A stretch of DNA of 40,000 nt from an uncultured Hyphomicrobiales bacterium (GTDB lineage: Bacteria; Pseudomonadota; Alphaproteobacteria; Rhizobiales; Xanthobacteraceae): assembly GCA_903929045.1 (NCBI GenBank), contig CAIYTE010000168.1:1-40000 (forward strand). Reading direction: 5' to 3'. The notes beneath the pieces were generated by a model. It did not search any database. It worked only from the letters and a program-made list of their open reading frames with translations, and was not told the DNA's origin. Every line of letters begins with the position of its first letter. Position 1 is the stretch's first letter. The translations under genes and the position numbers were made by a program. Below, piece by piece: positions 7,108 to 15,512 of this stretch.

Positions 7108-7682
7108 TGCTGGACCGCCGTGATTTCGTTTCCCGTCTGCTCAAGGACCGTGGCGACCTGATGGTGTTGACCGGCCTCGGCACAGCGACCTTCGACGTCG
7201 CGTCGCAGGGAGACAACCCGCTCAACTTCTACATCTGGAGCGGCATGGGCTGCACCGCGATGGTCGGCCTCGGCCTGGCGCTGTCGCGGCCGGATCGCCG
7301 CGTTGCCGTCATCACCGGCGATGGTGACGTGCTGATGGCGCTCGGCAGTCTCGCCACCATCGCCGCCAAGCAACCGAAGAATCTGTCCATCGTCTGCATC
7401 GACAACGCCGTCTATGCCGCCACCGGCATGCAGCCGACGGCCACGGGCGCCGGCTGCGATCTTGCCGCCACGGCGCGGTCCTGCGGCTTCACGCATGTCG
7501 AGGCGCCGACCGATCCCAACGACGCCGATAAATTGCGTCCGCTGCTGCACAAGAGCGACGGGCCGTTGTTCATTCACCTGCGCGTTGGCACGCAGAAGCA
7601 CGAGCGCATCGTGCCGACTCGCGACGGCATCGGCATGAAGCAGCGGTTTTTGCAGGCGTCCGGCAAGCCGTCGATGTTTTAA
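7107..7682 (+). CDS. thiamine-diphosphate enzyme, PP-domain subunit (split decarboxylase type)
   Basis: This is the partner subunit (191 aa, compare ComE) that holds the diphosphate-binding half of the active site. The thiamine-diphosphate motif begins at AVITGDGDVLMALGSLAT and closes at CIDNAVYAATG, with DN where many relatives have NN. The SGMGCTAMVGLGLAL segment is the usual lead-in. Start at 7107 overlaps the upstream stop by one base, so the two subunits are made together. The C-terminal HLRVGTQKHERI resembles the end of phosphonopyruvate decarboxylase-like proteins. A palindromic repeat follows and probably ends the transcript. The reaction is probably 2-oxo acid decarboxylation; the substrate is unknown. 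Confidence 0.87.
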   Translation: MLDRRDFVSRLLKDRGDLMVLTGLGTATFDVASQGDNPLNFYIWSGMGCTAMVGLGLALSRPDRRVAVITGDGDVLMALGSLATIAAKQPKNLSIVCIDNAVYAATGMQPTATGAGCDLAATARSCGFTHVEAPTDPNDADKLRPLLHKSDGPLFIHLRVGTQKHERIVPTRDGIGMKQRFLQASGKPSMF

Positions 7683-7683
7683 T

Positions 7684-7799
7684 CCCTCCCCCGCAGGGGG
7701 AGGGTGGCGAGCGCAGCGAGCCGGGTGGGGTTTGTTCTCCATAGCGCGACGACCCCACCCCGCGCTTCGCGCGACCCTCCCCGTTCAGGGGAGGGATAA
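7684..7799. repeat. large imperfect palindrome between convergent genes
   Basis: CCCTCCCC...GAGGGTGGCGAGCGCAGCGAG...GGGTGGGG in the left half is answered by CCCCACCCCGCGC...GACCCTCCCC...GGGGAGGG in the right half. It separates the TPP-subunit gene from a minus-strand Bug receptor and may end transcription from both sides. The sequence style is common in alphaproteobacterial intergenic spaces. Confidence 0.75.
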
Positions 7800-7805
7800 G
7801 GAAGA

Positions 7806-8783
7806 TCAATCCGTCGCCTTGGCGCCGGAGAACCGCACCACCTTGCCCCACTTCTCGATCTCGCCGGCCATGTAGTTGGCGTAGTCCTTCGGCGTGCCGG
7901 TAAAGACCGTGCCGCCGAAATCGGCGAGGCGCGCTTTGAGCTTCGGCTCCTGCACCGCGGCGTTGATTTCCTTGTTGAGCTTGTCGACAATGTCCTGCGG
8001 CGTGCCTTTCGGCGCGGCGATGCCGTGAAACGAGTCCGCCTCGAAACCGGGGATGAATTCGGCCATGGCCGGCACATCGGGGAGCGCTTCGTTGCGCACT
8101 TTGGTCGTCACCGCGAGCGCGCGGATTTTGCCGGCGCGGATATTGGCGATGGCCGCCGGCAAGGTATCGAACAGCACCTGCACGCGGCCGCCGAGCAGAT
8201 CGGTCGTCGCCGGCGCGACGCCGCGGTAGGGCACATGCACCATGTCGACGCCGGTCATCATCTTGAAGAGTTCGCCGGTGACGTGGGGCGACGAGCCGAC
8301 GCCACCGGAGGCCATGCTGATCTTGCCGGGATTGGCTTTGGCGTAGGCGATGAACTCCGGAATGGTCTTCACCGGCATGTCGATGTTGATGTCCATGACG
8401 TTGGGCACCACGTCGATGCTGGCCACCTGCTCGAAATCCTTCAGGTAGTCGAACTTCAAATTTGAATAGAGCGTGGCGTTGATGGCGTTTGCCACCGTCA
8501 CGGACAGCAGCGTGTAGCCGTCGGGCTCCGACCGGGCGACGGTTTCGGCGGCGAGATTGCTGCCGGCGCCTGACCGGTTGTCGACGATGAAAGTTTGACC
8601 CATGCGCTCGGTCAGGGCCTGCGCCACCAGACGCGTGACGATGTCCGCCGAGCCGCCGGGCGGAAAGCCGATCACGAGACGCACCGGCCGGTTCGGATAA
8701 TCGAGCGCGAGCGCGGGCGCCGCCAATCCGGCGGCGGCGGCGCTGGCGGCAAGCTGAATGAAACGGCGGCGGGCGATGGTCAC
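7806..8783 (-). CDS. Bug/TctC-family substrate-binding protein with Tat-type signal
   Basis: Bug proteins are periplasmic receptors that bind carboxylates or related small molecules, classically for TctAB transporters. This one (325 aa) starts at the GTG at 8781-8783, with GGAGGA six bases upstream; the open frame continues to 8807 without support. The signal ARRRFIQLAASAAAAGLAAPALA has a twin-arginine pattern, unlike the Sec signals of the three other Bug proteins here. Family hallmarks follow: YPNRPVRLVIGFPPGG, VDNRSGAGSNLAAE, PDGYTLL, KISMASGGVGSSPH, MVHVPYRGVAPATTDLLGG and GIAAPKGTPQDIVDKLN. No TctA or TctB gene is nearby, so it may serve a distant transporter or a sensor. Confidence 0.93.
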   Translation of the reverse strand: MTIARRRFIQLAASAAAAGLAAPALALDYPNRPVRLVIGFPPGGSADIVTRLVAQALTERMGQTFIVDNRSGAGSNLAAETVARSEPDGYTLLSVTVANAINATLYSNLKFDYLKDFEQVASIDVVPNVMDINIDMPVKTIPEFIAYAKANPGKISMASGGVGSSPHVTGELFKMMTGVDMVHVPYRGVAPATTDLLGGRVQVLFDTLPAAIANIRAGKIRALAVTTKVRNEALPDVPAMAEFIPGFEADSFHGIAAPKGTPQDIVDKLNKEINAAVQEPKLKARLADFGGTVFTGTPKDYANYMAGEIEKWGKVVRFSGAKATD

Positions 8784-9105
8784 GGGTCTTCCTCCACTTG
8801 CTTTCACGCGCGCCGCTCGGTTTCGCCTTGCGACGATGTGAAATGCTGTTTTTTAGTGCGGCAGTATCGGGAACCTATGCTCGGGAGCCCGTGTGGGTCA
8901 ACGGCGGCACATCGAGCGCGTTATCTGCGTGTGTTTCTCGGCCATTGGCCGAGTCCGAAGCGAAAAAAGCCGGGTCGTCCGGCCCTCCGCAAATCTGTCA
9001 TAAACCGTTGCGGCACCTGCGGAATTTTGTCGCTCGCAGACTTAAGTAACTGTTTACCACGATCTGCGACCGTGGTCCGGCGATTTCGCGAATGTCGGAT
9101 TTGAA
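8784..9105. other. divergent intergenic region, Bug receptor / chemoreceptor
   Basis: This 322-base gap between divergent genes must hold both promoters. Apart from the Bug ribosome binding site (GGAGGA, 8790-8795 on the minus strand) I see no convincing -35/-10 pair, RNA gene or strong inverted repeat. Confidence 0.4.
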
Positions 9106-11217
9106 ATGCCCGCAGGGCACGATCAATCATTGGACGCGGGTGGTGTGCACGCCACGTCTGCGCGCCGCCAAGGCCTGCTTGGCCTTGGTATGCGGCTTGG
9201 CGTCAGCGCCAAACTGCAATGGGCCTTTGGCGCGGTCGCGGGATTGACGCTGCTCGCCACTGCGGTTGGCCTGCTCGCGTTCCAGACCATCGACGGTGGC
9301 TTGCAGCGCGTCGTCACTGTGCAGATGCCAGCGATGACCAACGCGCTGCATCTCTCGGTGCTGACCGGAAATATTTCGGCCGCCGCCGCGCGTTTCATCA
9401 GCGCCAAGACGGATGATGACCGTAAAGCGACCGTCGACATGATCGCGCGCAAGCGCACCGAACTCGCCGCGGGTATCGGACAGGCGCAGCAAATGACCGG
9501 CGAGACCGCCGCGCTGGCGAAGATCATCGGCCTGTCGCACTATCTCGACGCCAATCTGGCGACGCTGGAAGAAGCGATCTCGCAGCGCACCAGCCTGCGC
9601 CGGCAGATCGAAGTCATGCTCGAGAGCATGCATGCCATTCATGCGCAGATCATCGACGAACTGTCTCATCTTCCGGATCCGATGCTGGCCACAGAAGTGG
9701 CGGCCCGTACCCATCTCCTCGTCAGTCTGATCGGCGAGGCGTCGAACGTGCGCGATCCGCTGTCGTTCAAGGACATTCAGACGCGGCTCGCCAGCGCCAA
9801 CGCAGAGCTTGATAAGACGTTGGTCAAACTGCCGGTCGATGCCGGAGCGATGGATGCGGCAGGGCGGGTCCGTATTTCCATCGGTCTGATTTCCCGCTTC
9901 AGCCAAGGCGCCGACAGCATTTTCGCGCGGCGTGCGCGTGAACTGTTCACCATCACCCGCGTCGACGCGGCGATCGACGAGAACGCCTCGATTCAGCGCG
10001 AGCTCGACGCCGGCGTTGCCATCATGGTCAGTGAAGCCGAAGCGGCGACCCAGGCCAGTGCCCGCGAACTGTCCGGAAACCTCAAGATCAGCGGCCGCTG
10101 GCTGCTGCTGATGGCCGCTGCCAGTCTGATCGCGGCCGGCTGCATCGGCGTGTTTTACGTGCAGCGGCATCTGGTGCGCCGCCTCATCGACATCGGCGGC
10201 GCCATGCGCCAGTTGGCATCGGGCGACACCGATATCGTGGTGCCTCCGGCGACCGAGCACGACGAAATCGGCGACATGGCGCGTTCGCTTCAGGTGTTCC
10301 GCGCCAGTGAAATCGAGCGGCGCGGCCTGTCGGATCGCGAGCATCACGAGCAGCGCGCGCAGCGGGATCGCGCCGGGCACATCGAGCAGATGATCGCTGA
10401 ATTCCGTGTCACGGTGACCAATGTCATCGGTTCGGTGACGCAGAACGTGTCGCTGATGGAAGAGACCGCGCGCGGTCTGTCGCATATGGCAAACGAGGCC
10501 GACCAGCAGGCGCGCGCCGTGCTGCTGTCGTCGGAAGCGACATCGACCAATGTGCGCACCGTCGCGGGCGCCGCCGACCAGCTTGGCGCCTCGATCCATG
10601 GCATCAACGAAAAGACCAAACGCGCGCACGCCATTTCGCAACGCGCCACCGAGACGGCACGCTCGACCGACCAACTCGTCAATCGGCTGGCGAGCGGCGC
10701 CATGCGCATCGGCGACGTCATCAAGCTTATTCAGGCCATCGCGGCGCAGACGAATTTGCTGGCGCTCAACGCGACCATCGAAGCGGCGCGCGCCGGCGAC
10801 GCAGGTCGCGGCTTTGCGGTGGTGGCGCAGGAAGTGAAGGCACTGGCGTCGCAGACCGCGAAAGCAACCGAAGAGATCGCCGAGCAGATCGGCTCGATCC
10901 AGAATTTGACGGACCAGACGGTGGCCGCCATCCGCTCCATCGACGGCATCATGGGCGACATCAGCGGGCTGACCGCGGCCATCGCCGACGCGGTCGAAGA
11001 GCAGACGTCATCGACGCAGATGATCGCGCATAATGTGCAGGAAGCGGCGCAAGGCGCCAAAGAGCTCGCCGGCAAGATGACCGTGGTGACGCAGGCGATC
11101 GACGGCACCAGCCGCTCCGCCGCGGCGGTGCACGAAACATCGCAATCATTTTCCGCGCAGGCCAATACGCTGGAAGGCGCGGTGGAGACTTTCCTGGCAC
11201 GGGTGACGGCGGCTTAA
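9106..11217 (+). CDS. methyl-accepting chemotaxis protein (transmembrane chemoreceptor)
   Basis: This is a 703-residue chemoreceptor that would signal through CheW/CheA. A first membrane segment lies at about residues 37-63 ([19 protein letters not shown]), then a periplasmic helical sensor of about 260 residues similar to TorS-type helical bundles, a second segment near residues 327-350 ([21 protein letters not shown]), a HAMP linker ([20 protein letters not shown]) and a cytoplasmic signalling coiled coil. The hairpin tip is canonical: [20 protein letters not shown] followed by [15 protein letters not shown] (about residues 545-580). The start is the ATG at 9106 with a weak GGA; an ATG at 9190 ([11 protein letters not shown]) would remove 28 residues. 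The next gene, 35 bases on, encodes a haem protein that may feed it a redox signal. Confidence 0.95.
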   Translation: MPAGHDQSLDAGGVHATSARRQGLLGLGMRLGVSAKLQWAFGAVAGLTLLATAVGLLAFQTIDGGLQRVVTVQMPAMTNALHLSVLTGNISAAAARFISAKTDDDRKATVDMIARKRTELAAGIGQAQQMTGETAALAKIIGLSHYLDANLATLEEAISQRTSLRRQIEVMLESMHAIHAQIIDELSHLPDPMLATEVAARTHLLVSLIGEASNVRDPLSFKDIQTRLASANAELDKTLVKLPVDAGAMDAAGRVRISIGLISRFSQGADSIFARRARELFTITRVDAAIDENASIQRELDAGVAIMVSEAEAATQASARELSGNLKISGRWLLLMAAASLIAAGCIGVFYVQRHLVRRLIDIGGAMRQLASGDTDIVVPPATEHDEIGDMARSLQVFRASEIERRGLSDREHHEQRAQRDRAGHIEQMIAEFRVTVTNVIGSVTQNVSLMEETARGLSHMANEADQQARAVLLSSEATSTNVRTVAGAADQLGASIHGINEKTKRAHAISQRATETARSTDQLVNRLASGAMRIGDVIKLIQAIAAQTNLLALNATIEAARAGDAGRGFAVVAQEVKALASQTAKATEEIAEQIGSIQNLTDQTVAAIRSIDGIMGDISGLTAAIADAVEEQTSSTQMIAHNVQEAAQGAKELAGKMTVVTQAIDGTSRSAAAVHETSQSFSAQANTLEGAVETFLARVTAA

Positions 11218-11252
11218 AGCCGCTGGCATCGAAACACCAAAGGAGCGCGCTC

Positions 11253-12020
11253 ATGTCCCGCAAAGTGATCGAGATCGCCGCCGCCGCGCTCGTCATAGGT
11301 CTTTGCGCCGCGGGCGCGCTGATGATCGGCGCCAAGGCTGCGACCCCGGCGGAGGACGACGCCGCCATCGCCAAGAGCCTCGCCACCATGCTGCGGGCGG
11401 GGCGCACGGTGATCTCGCGCAATCAAGACAAGATCAACGATCCCAAGCTCGGCGACAAAGGCCTCGACGGCAAGACGGTGCTGGCGGACGCCGTGAAGAT
11501 CTACAAGGACACGACCGGCGTCGATCCGGCGTCCATCGACGCCAATTCACGGCACGGCAAACTGATCCGCATGGAGATGGAATCGATCGCCGAAGTGCTC
11601 GACGGCACGCAGCAGACCATCAACCGGCAGGGCGTAGGCTTCAAAGGATTTATCCCCGCAGTGTTCGGCCGCCAGGTGAGCGAGGCCTTCGGCCGCCGCG
11701 CCACGGGACTCGCTGAAATGAAAGTGACGGCGCCGCCGAAGCTGGTGCGAAATCCGCGCGCGCGGGCCGATGACTGGGAAAGCGCGGTCATCAAGGACAA
11801 GTTGATGCTGGCGTCGTGGAACAAGGACGCGGTGTTTTCCGAAGTCGCCAAGAGCAAAGGCAAGGATGCCTATCGCACCGCGATGCCGGAATACTACGCG
11901 CAGAGCTGCCTGACCTGTCACGGCGCGCCGGCCGGTGAAATCGACATCACCGGCTATCCAAAAGAGGGCGCGCAGGTCGGCGATCTCGGCGCGGTGATCA
12001 GCATTACACTATATAAATAG
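11253..12020 (+). CDS. c-type haem protein, DUF3365 (Tll0287-like)
   Basis: The 255-residue product has an N-terminal membrane or signal segment (EIAAAALVIGLCAAGALMIGA) and ends in a single c-type haem site CLTCHG (Cys219, Cys222, His223) followed by the DUF3365 signature GYPKEGAQVGDLGAVISI. DUF3365 domains hold haem in a PAS-like fold and often occur as sensor modules of receptors. Here the domain is a stand-alone, membrane-anchored or secreted protein. The gene has a strong ribosome binding site (AAGGAG) and starts 35 bases after the chemoreceptor, so both are likely on one transcript. This suggests that it senses redox state or a gas ligand for the receptor; that link is inference. Confidence 0.85.
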   Translation: MSRKVIEIAAAALVIGLCAAGALMIGAKAATPAEDDAAIAKSLATMLRAGRTVISRNQDKINDPKLGDKGLDGKTVLADAVKIYKDTTGVDPASIDANSRHGKLIRMEMESIAEVLDGTQQTINRQGVGFKGFIPAVFGRQVSEAFGRRATGLAEMKVTAPPKLVRNPRARADDWESAVIKDKLMLASWNKDAVFSEVAKSKGKDAYRTAMPEYYAQSCLTCHGAPAGEIDITGYPKEGAQVGDLGAVISITLYK

Positions 12021-12108
12021 GGTTCCGCGCGGAACTCGGCGCATCGACTCAAAGATCCCGGAACCGAGGGTGTGACCCGGCGTTGGCATTGCGTCTGGAG
12101 GCGGTGCC

Positions 12109-12894
12109 ATGCCCATTCTCGCTTATATCGCGGTCATTCTGGTGTCGCTCGGCGGCATCCTGTTTGAAGTGAACTGGCTGACGAGCCCGAAGCTGGAAAG
12201 CAAACCGGCGTTGCAAGCCAGCGCCACCATGCCGCCGAAGGTTGCCGTTGCGGCCGATACGGATGCCAGCCCTCGCAACGTCGCGCCGTCCGTGACCATG
12301 GTGCCGGGCGTTGCCGCCGCGCCGAAGCCGGTGGAAGCGCCGAGCGCGCCGCCGCAACAGACGGCGTCGGCGCCGACGATCACGCCCGAACCCGTTGCCA
12401 CACCTATAACACCGGCGCCGACCGGCGCGGCGACTGTTGCTGAAACGACGGGTACCGGCTCAACCGATTTCAAGCGCGAATTCACCACCGACACCAAAGC
12501 CGACGTGACGACAAGCACGGCGACATTCACGCCGGCTGTAACAACACCGGTTGCCGCGGTAGCGGCGCCCGCGGTCGCGTCCGTGCCGAACAATAAATGC
12601 GACGTCGCGGCGTGCGCGTCGTCCTATCAATCCTTCCGCGCCTCGGATTGCAGCTATCAGCCGATGGACGGCACGGCGCGCAAGACCTGCGACCGCCCGC
12701 AAGCTGGTGCGCAGCAGGCCTCGATGCCGGTGCGGGAGAAGAAGATCGAGACCACGGCCCGCCGGGACGTGTCCAGCGTATCCAAGCTGCGGTCCTTCGA
12801 GCGCGAAGTGCGGCGGATCACCGCTGACGAAGCGCCGTCCGATAGCTACCGTTACGGCCGCAGCCAGGTGATCGTCATCGACAATCGCGACTAG
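12109..12894 (+). CDS. secreted/anchored Ala-Pro-Thr-rich protein with one BA14K-like Cys motif
   Basis: An N-terminal hydrophobic stretch (LAYIAVILVSLGGILFEVNW) is followed by about 135 residues of Ala/Pro/Thr/Val-rich low complexity, then a motif at about residues 163-194: C-x4-C, SSYQSFRASDC, SYQPMDGTARKTC. This matches the BA14K-family pattern (RYRSYRASDNS-QPY-GPRR-C) known from secreted proteins of Rhizobiales, with an extra cysteine where BA14K has Asn. A basic C-terminal tail of about 65 residues follows. The ribosome binding site GGAGG lies at the right distance. A paralogue with two copies of the motif is next door. Function unknown; BA14K of Brucella is immunoreactive and reported as lectin-like. 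Confidence 0.75.
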   Translation: MPILAYIAVILVSLGGILFEVNWLTSPKLESKPALQASATMPPKVAVAADTDASPRNVAPSVTMVPGVAAAPKPVEAPSAPPQQTASAPTITPEPVATPITPAPTGAATVAETTGTGSTDFKREFTTDTKADVTTSTATFTPAVTTPVAAVAAPAVASVPNNKCDVAACASSYQSFRASDCSYQPMDGTARKTCDRPQAGAQQASMPVREKKIETTARRDVSSVSKLRSFEREVRRITADEAPSDSYRYGRSQVIVIDNRD

Positions 12895-12956
12895 CAGGGG
12901 CCGGCGTCAGCGCCTAGTATCGCAGCCATTCGCGATACATCCGCTCAAGGCCCGCA

Positions 12957-13664
12957 ATGCGCGTCACGTTCTACACTGCCGTTCTGATTGTTGCCGCCGG
13001 CAGCGTGGTGCTGGGTCTGGACTGGGTGCCGGCGCCCATGCAGGCGATGCCGGAATCCAGAAACATCGTTTTTGCGCCTCCGCCACCACCGCCCGCGCCC
13101 CGGGTTTCCGCGCCGGTCGCTCCGCCACCAGCTACACCACCGTCTGCGCAAACAGCGCCGGCGCCACAAGCTTCTGCTTCTGCGCCGCCTGTACCTGTGG
13201 CCGCAGCGCCGCCGGTGCAAACGCCCGTCGTGCCGCCTCCCGCGATCGCAGCGCCGCGCGTGAAGTGCGACGTCGATGCCTGCGCCGCGGCCTATCGTTC
13301 GTTCCGCGATTCCGATTGCACCTATAATCCGAGCTTCGGTCCGCGGCGGCTGTGCACGAAGGGCGATCCCGAGCGCTACGCCCGCGAACATCCCGAAGCC
13401 GCCGCGCCGGCGGCAACGCCGGCACCTCCGCCCGTCGCGCCGCCGGTGGCGCAGACGACCGAGCCCGGTGCGAGCACGACACCGTCCATCATGGCGCCCG
13501 AGCCCGGCGCCATTGTCGCGCCGGAGCCGGGCACGACGCCCGCGGCAACCCCGGCGCCGCGCTGCAATGTCTCGGCCTGCCGCGCCGCCTATCCGGGCTC
13601 GTTCCGCGAAGAAGATTGCACGTTCAATCCCAGCTCCGGCCCGCGCCGCGTCTGCGAGAAATAG
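12957..13664 (+). CDS. Pro-Ala-rich secreted/anchored protein with two BA14K-like Cys motifs
   Basis: This is the paralogue of the preceding gene (62 bases upstream). It has an N-terminal hydrophobic segment (FYTAVLIVAAGSVVLGLDW), a run of eight prolines within a long Pro/Ala/Val spacer, then a first motif at about residue 103 (CDVDAC, YRSFRDSDC, NPSFGPRRLC), a second Pro/Ala/Thr spacer, and a second motif at about residue 202 ending the protein (CNVSAC, PGSFREEDC, NPSSGPRRVC). The four cysteines of each unit keep the spacing 4, 11-12 and 11 residues. The arrangement suggests compact disulfide-linked knobs on extended, cell-wall-spanning linkers. Function unknown. Confidence 0.75.
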   Translation: MRVTFYTAVLIVAAGSVVLGLDWVPAPMQAMPESRNIVFAPPPPPPAPRVSAPVAPPPATPPSAQTAPAPQASASAPPVPVAAAPPVQTPVVPPPAIAAPRVKCDVDACAAAYRSFRDSDCTYNPSFGPRRLCTKGDPERYAREHPEAAAPAATPAPPPVAPPVAQTTEPGASTTPSIMAPEPGAIVAPEPGTTPAATPAPRCNVSACRAAYPGSFREEDCTFNPSSGPRRVCEK

Positions 13665-13738
13665 CGGGCTTTCGCTCCCGTCCGTTGCGAGTCATACTTT
13701 CCGAAAAGCGCCACAGAGCGCTCACGGGAGGATGTGTG

Positions 13739-14677
13739 ATGAGGCGGATTGGACTCGCATTGTGCGTGGCGTTGATCGCCATGCCGGCCTTCGCTGAAAC
13801 CATCAAGATCGTCGTGCCGTTTGCGGCGGGCGGGCCGGTCGATCAGCTCGCGCGCGTGCTGGCGCATGAACTGGGGCCGCAGCTCAACGCCGATGTCGTC
13901 GTCGAGAACAAAGGCGGCGCTGGTGGCGCGCTCGGTTCGGAAACGGTGGCGCGCGCCGCGCCCGATGGCCGTACCATGCTGCTGGCGAGCCTCGGTTCGC
14001 AGGTGATCAGTCCGGTGCTCAAGCCGCCCGGCGGCTACGATCCGGTAAAGAGTTTCGAGCCGGTGATGCTGGTCGGTTCGGTGTCGACGCTGCTGGTCGT
14101 CAGCCCGAAGCTCGATGCACCGACGCTCAAGGACGTCATCGCCAAGGCCAAAGGCGGGCAGAAGATGACCTATGGCTCCGCCGGTCCCGGCACGACGATG
14201 AACATCGCCGGCGAATTGCTCAACGCTTCGGCCGGCACCAAGATTTCGCACGTGCCGTATCGCGGCGCGGCGCCGGCGCTCAACGATTTGATGGGCGGCC
14301 ATGTCGATATGCTCAATGCCGACATGCCGGTGCTGCTGCCGATGGTGAAGGCCGGCACCGTCAAAGCGGTGGCCTTGTTCGGACCGGAACGCTCGCCGCT
14401 GTTGCCGGAAATTCCGACGACGAAAGAACTGGGACTGCCCGATGTGGTGATGGAAAACTGGTACGGCATTTTCCTGCCCGCCGGTGCGCCGAAGGACGTT
14501 CAGGACAAACTGGAAAAGGCCCTGTTCGCGGTGGCGGCGAAGCCCGAGGTGAAGGAGCGCTTCTCCGCCAACGGCATGCACGATCCGCTCGGTGCGGCGG
14601 CCTTTAAGGCGCGGCTGGCGAAGGAATTCCCGTACTGGCAGGACACGATCAAGAAGCTCGGGATTTCAGGGGAGTAA
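13739..14677 (+). CDS. Bug/TctC-family substrate-binding protein
   Basis: The 312-residue product has a Sec signal (MRRIGLALCVALIAMPAFAE) and the family features IKIVVPFAAGGPVDQLARVLAHEL, VVENKGGAGGALGSE, PDGRTMLLA, KMTYGSAGPGTTMN, ISHVPYRGAAPALNDLMGGH and GIFLPAGAPKDVQDKLE. The ATG at 13739 has GGGAGG a few bases upstream; the longer open frame upstream overlaps the BA14K-like gene and is spurious. The gene faces a minus-strand operon (exported hydrolase, lactonase, RraA-like) across a palindromic repeat and could bind a substrate or product of that operon, but no transporter membrane genes are present. Confidence 0.93.
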   Translation: MRRIGLALCVALIAMPAFAETIKIVVPFAAGGPVDQLARVLAHELGPQLNADVVVENKGGAGGALGSETVARAAPDGRTMLLASLGSQVISPVLKPPGGYDPVKSFEPVMLVGSVSTLLVVSPKLDAPTLKDVIAKAKGGQKMTYGSAGPGTTMNIAGELLNASAGTKISHVPYRGAAPALNDLMGGHVDMLNADMPVLLPMVKAGTVKAVALFGPERSPLLPEIPTTKELGLPDVVMENWYGIFLPAGAPKDVQDKLEKALFAVAAKPEVKERFSANGMHDPLGAAAFKARLAKEFPYWQDTIKKLGISGE

Positions 14678-14688
14678 ACCACTCATTC

Positions 14689-14757
14689 CCGCGCAAGCGG
14701 GAATCCAGGCCGACAAAATGAAAAGCACTGGGTCCCCGCTTGCGCGGGGACGAGCGG
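14689..14757. repeat. paired small palindromes between convergent genes
   Basis: CATTCCCGCGCAAGCGGGAATCCA forms one hairpin and GGGTCCCCGCTTGCGCGGGGACG a second. The two also share complementary GCGCAAGCGGG / CCCGCTTGCGC cores, so they can pair with each other. This is probably a terminator for both flanking genes. Confidence 0.65.
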
Positions 14758-14764
14758 AAGAAAG

Positions 14765-15490
14765 CTACTTCTTCCCCGGGATCAATTCGCTGACCGGCGC
14801 GCCGGATTCGATCTTCGCCGTGCGGATTTTTTCATTCGCCGCGATGCGCTGCGTGCGGGCGAGCACCTCGGCGGCGCGCTCGCGCGGGATGAAGCAGACG
14901 CCGACCTCGTCGGCCAGCACGAGATCGCCGGGAGCGACGGCGATGCCGCAGATGGTCACCGGCTTGTTGATGGCGACGGTCTGCACGCGCCATTTGCCCG
15001 TGATCGGCGAGACGCTGCGCGACCACAGGCCGTAGCCGATGTCGCGCGCATGATCGACGTCGCGGGCGCCGCCGTCGATGATGGCGCCGATCTGACCCTG
15101 ACGATGGCCGATGGTCTGGGCCATGCCGCCGAGATTGGAGACATGGTCAATGCCCTGAATAACCAGCACGTCGCCGGGTTCGCTAATGTTGTGAGACTCG
15201 ATCTCCGCAAGGCCTGACACGCCGGTGGCGACCGCGTCCGGCACGGACAGCGGATGAGCGACGTTCAACTGCGTGAGCGCGCGCCCGACAATGCGCGCCT
15301 TTGTATCGACTGGTCTCAGGATGGACGCGGGCACGACGCCGACGATGCCGAGTTCATCCATGGCGTCCGACGCCATGCCGGTGAGATCCGGCAGCGCGCG
15401 GAAGCCTTCGAGAATGTCTGCCGGGATGACCGGCAGGTCGAGCATGCCGAAGGCGTCGGGCGAGAGCTTGCCCAGGGTCTGTTTTGTCAT
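14765..15490 (-). CDS. RraA-family protein (possible 4-carboxy-4-hydroxy-2-oxoadipate-type aldolase or decarboxylase)
   Basis: This family includes divalent-metal-dependent aldolases/oxaloacetate decarboxylases of aromatic-acid degradation as well as the RNase E inhibitor RraA. The 241-residue sequence shows DALMDELGIVGV-like TGMASDAMDELGIVGVVPASI, the active-site GQIGAIIDGGARDVDHARD (Gly-Gly-x-Arg-Asp) and PGDLVLADEVGVCFIP near the end. No signal peptide, so it is cytoplasmic. It is the last gene of an apparent three-gene operon, 22 bases after the exported lactonase. A catabolic aldolase or decarboxylase role is more likely than RNase regulation in this context, but the substrate is not visible. 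Confidence 0.85.
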   Translation of the reverse strand: MTKQTLGKLSPDAFGMLDLPVIPADILEGFRALPDLTGMASDAMDELGIVGVVPASILRPVDTKARIVGRALTQLNVAHPLSVPDAVATGVSGLAEIESHNISEPGDVLVIQGIDHVSNLGGMAQTIGHRQGQIGAIIDGGARDVDHARDIGYGLWSRSVSPITGKWRVQTVAINKPVTICGIAVAPGDLVLADEVGVCFIPRERAAEVLARTQRIAANEKIRTAKIESGAPVSELIPGKK

Positions 15491-15512
15491 TCTGGCCTGA
15501 GCTTCTCGCTTC

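Noticed and set aside
8784..9105. Small ORFs between the Bug receptor and chemoreceptor genes
   Set aside because: They lack ribosome binding sites and recognisable sequence, and the space is needed for two divergent promoters.
13352..13738. N-terminal extension of the Bug protein at 13739
   Set aside because: It overlaps the BA14K-like gene out of frame; the signal peptide and GGGAGG site fix the start at 13739.
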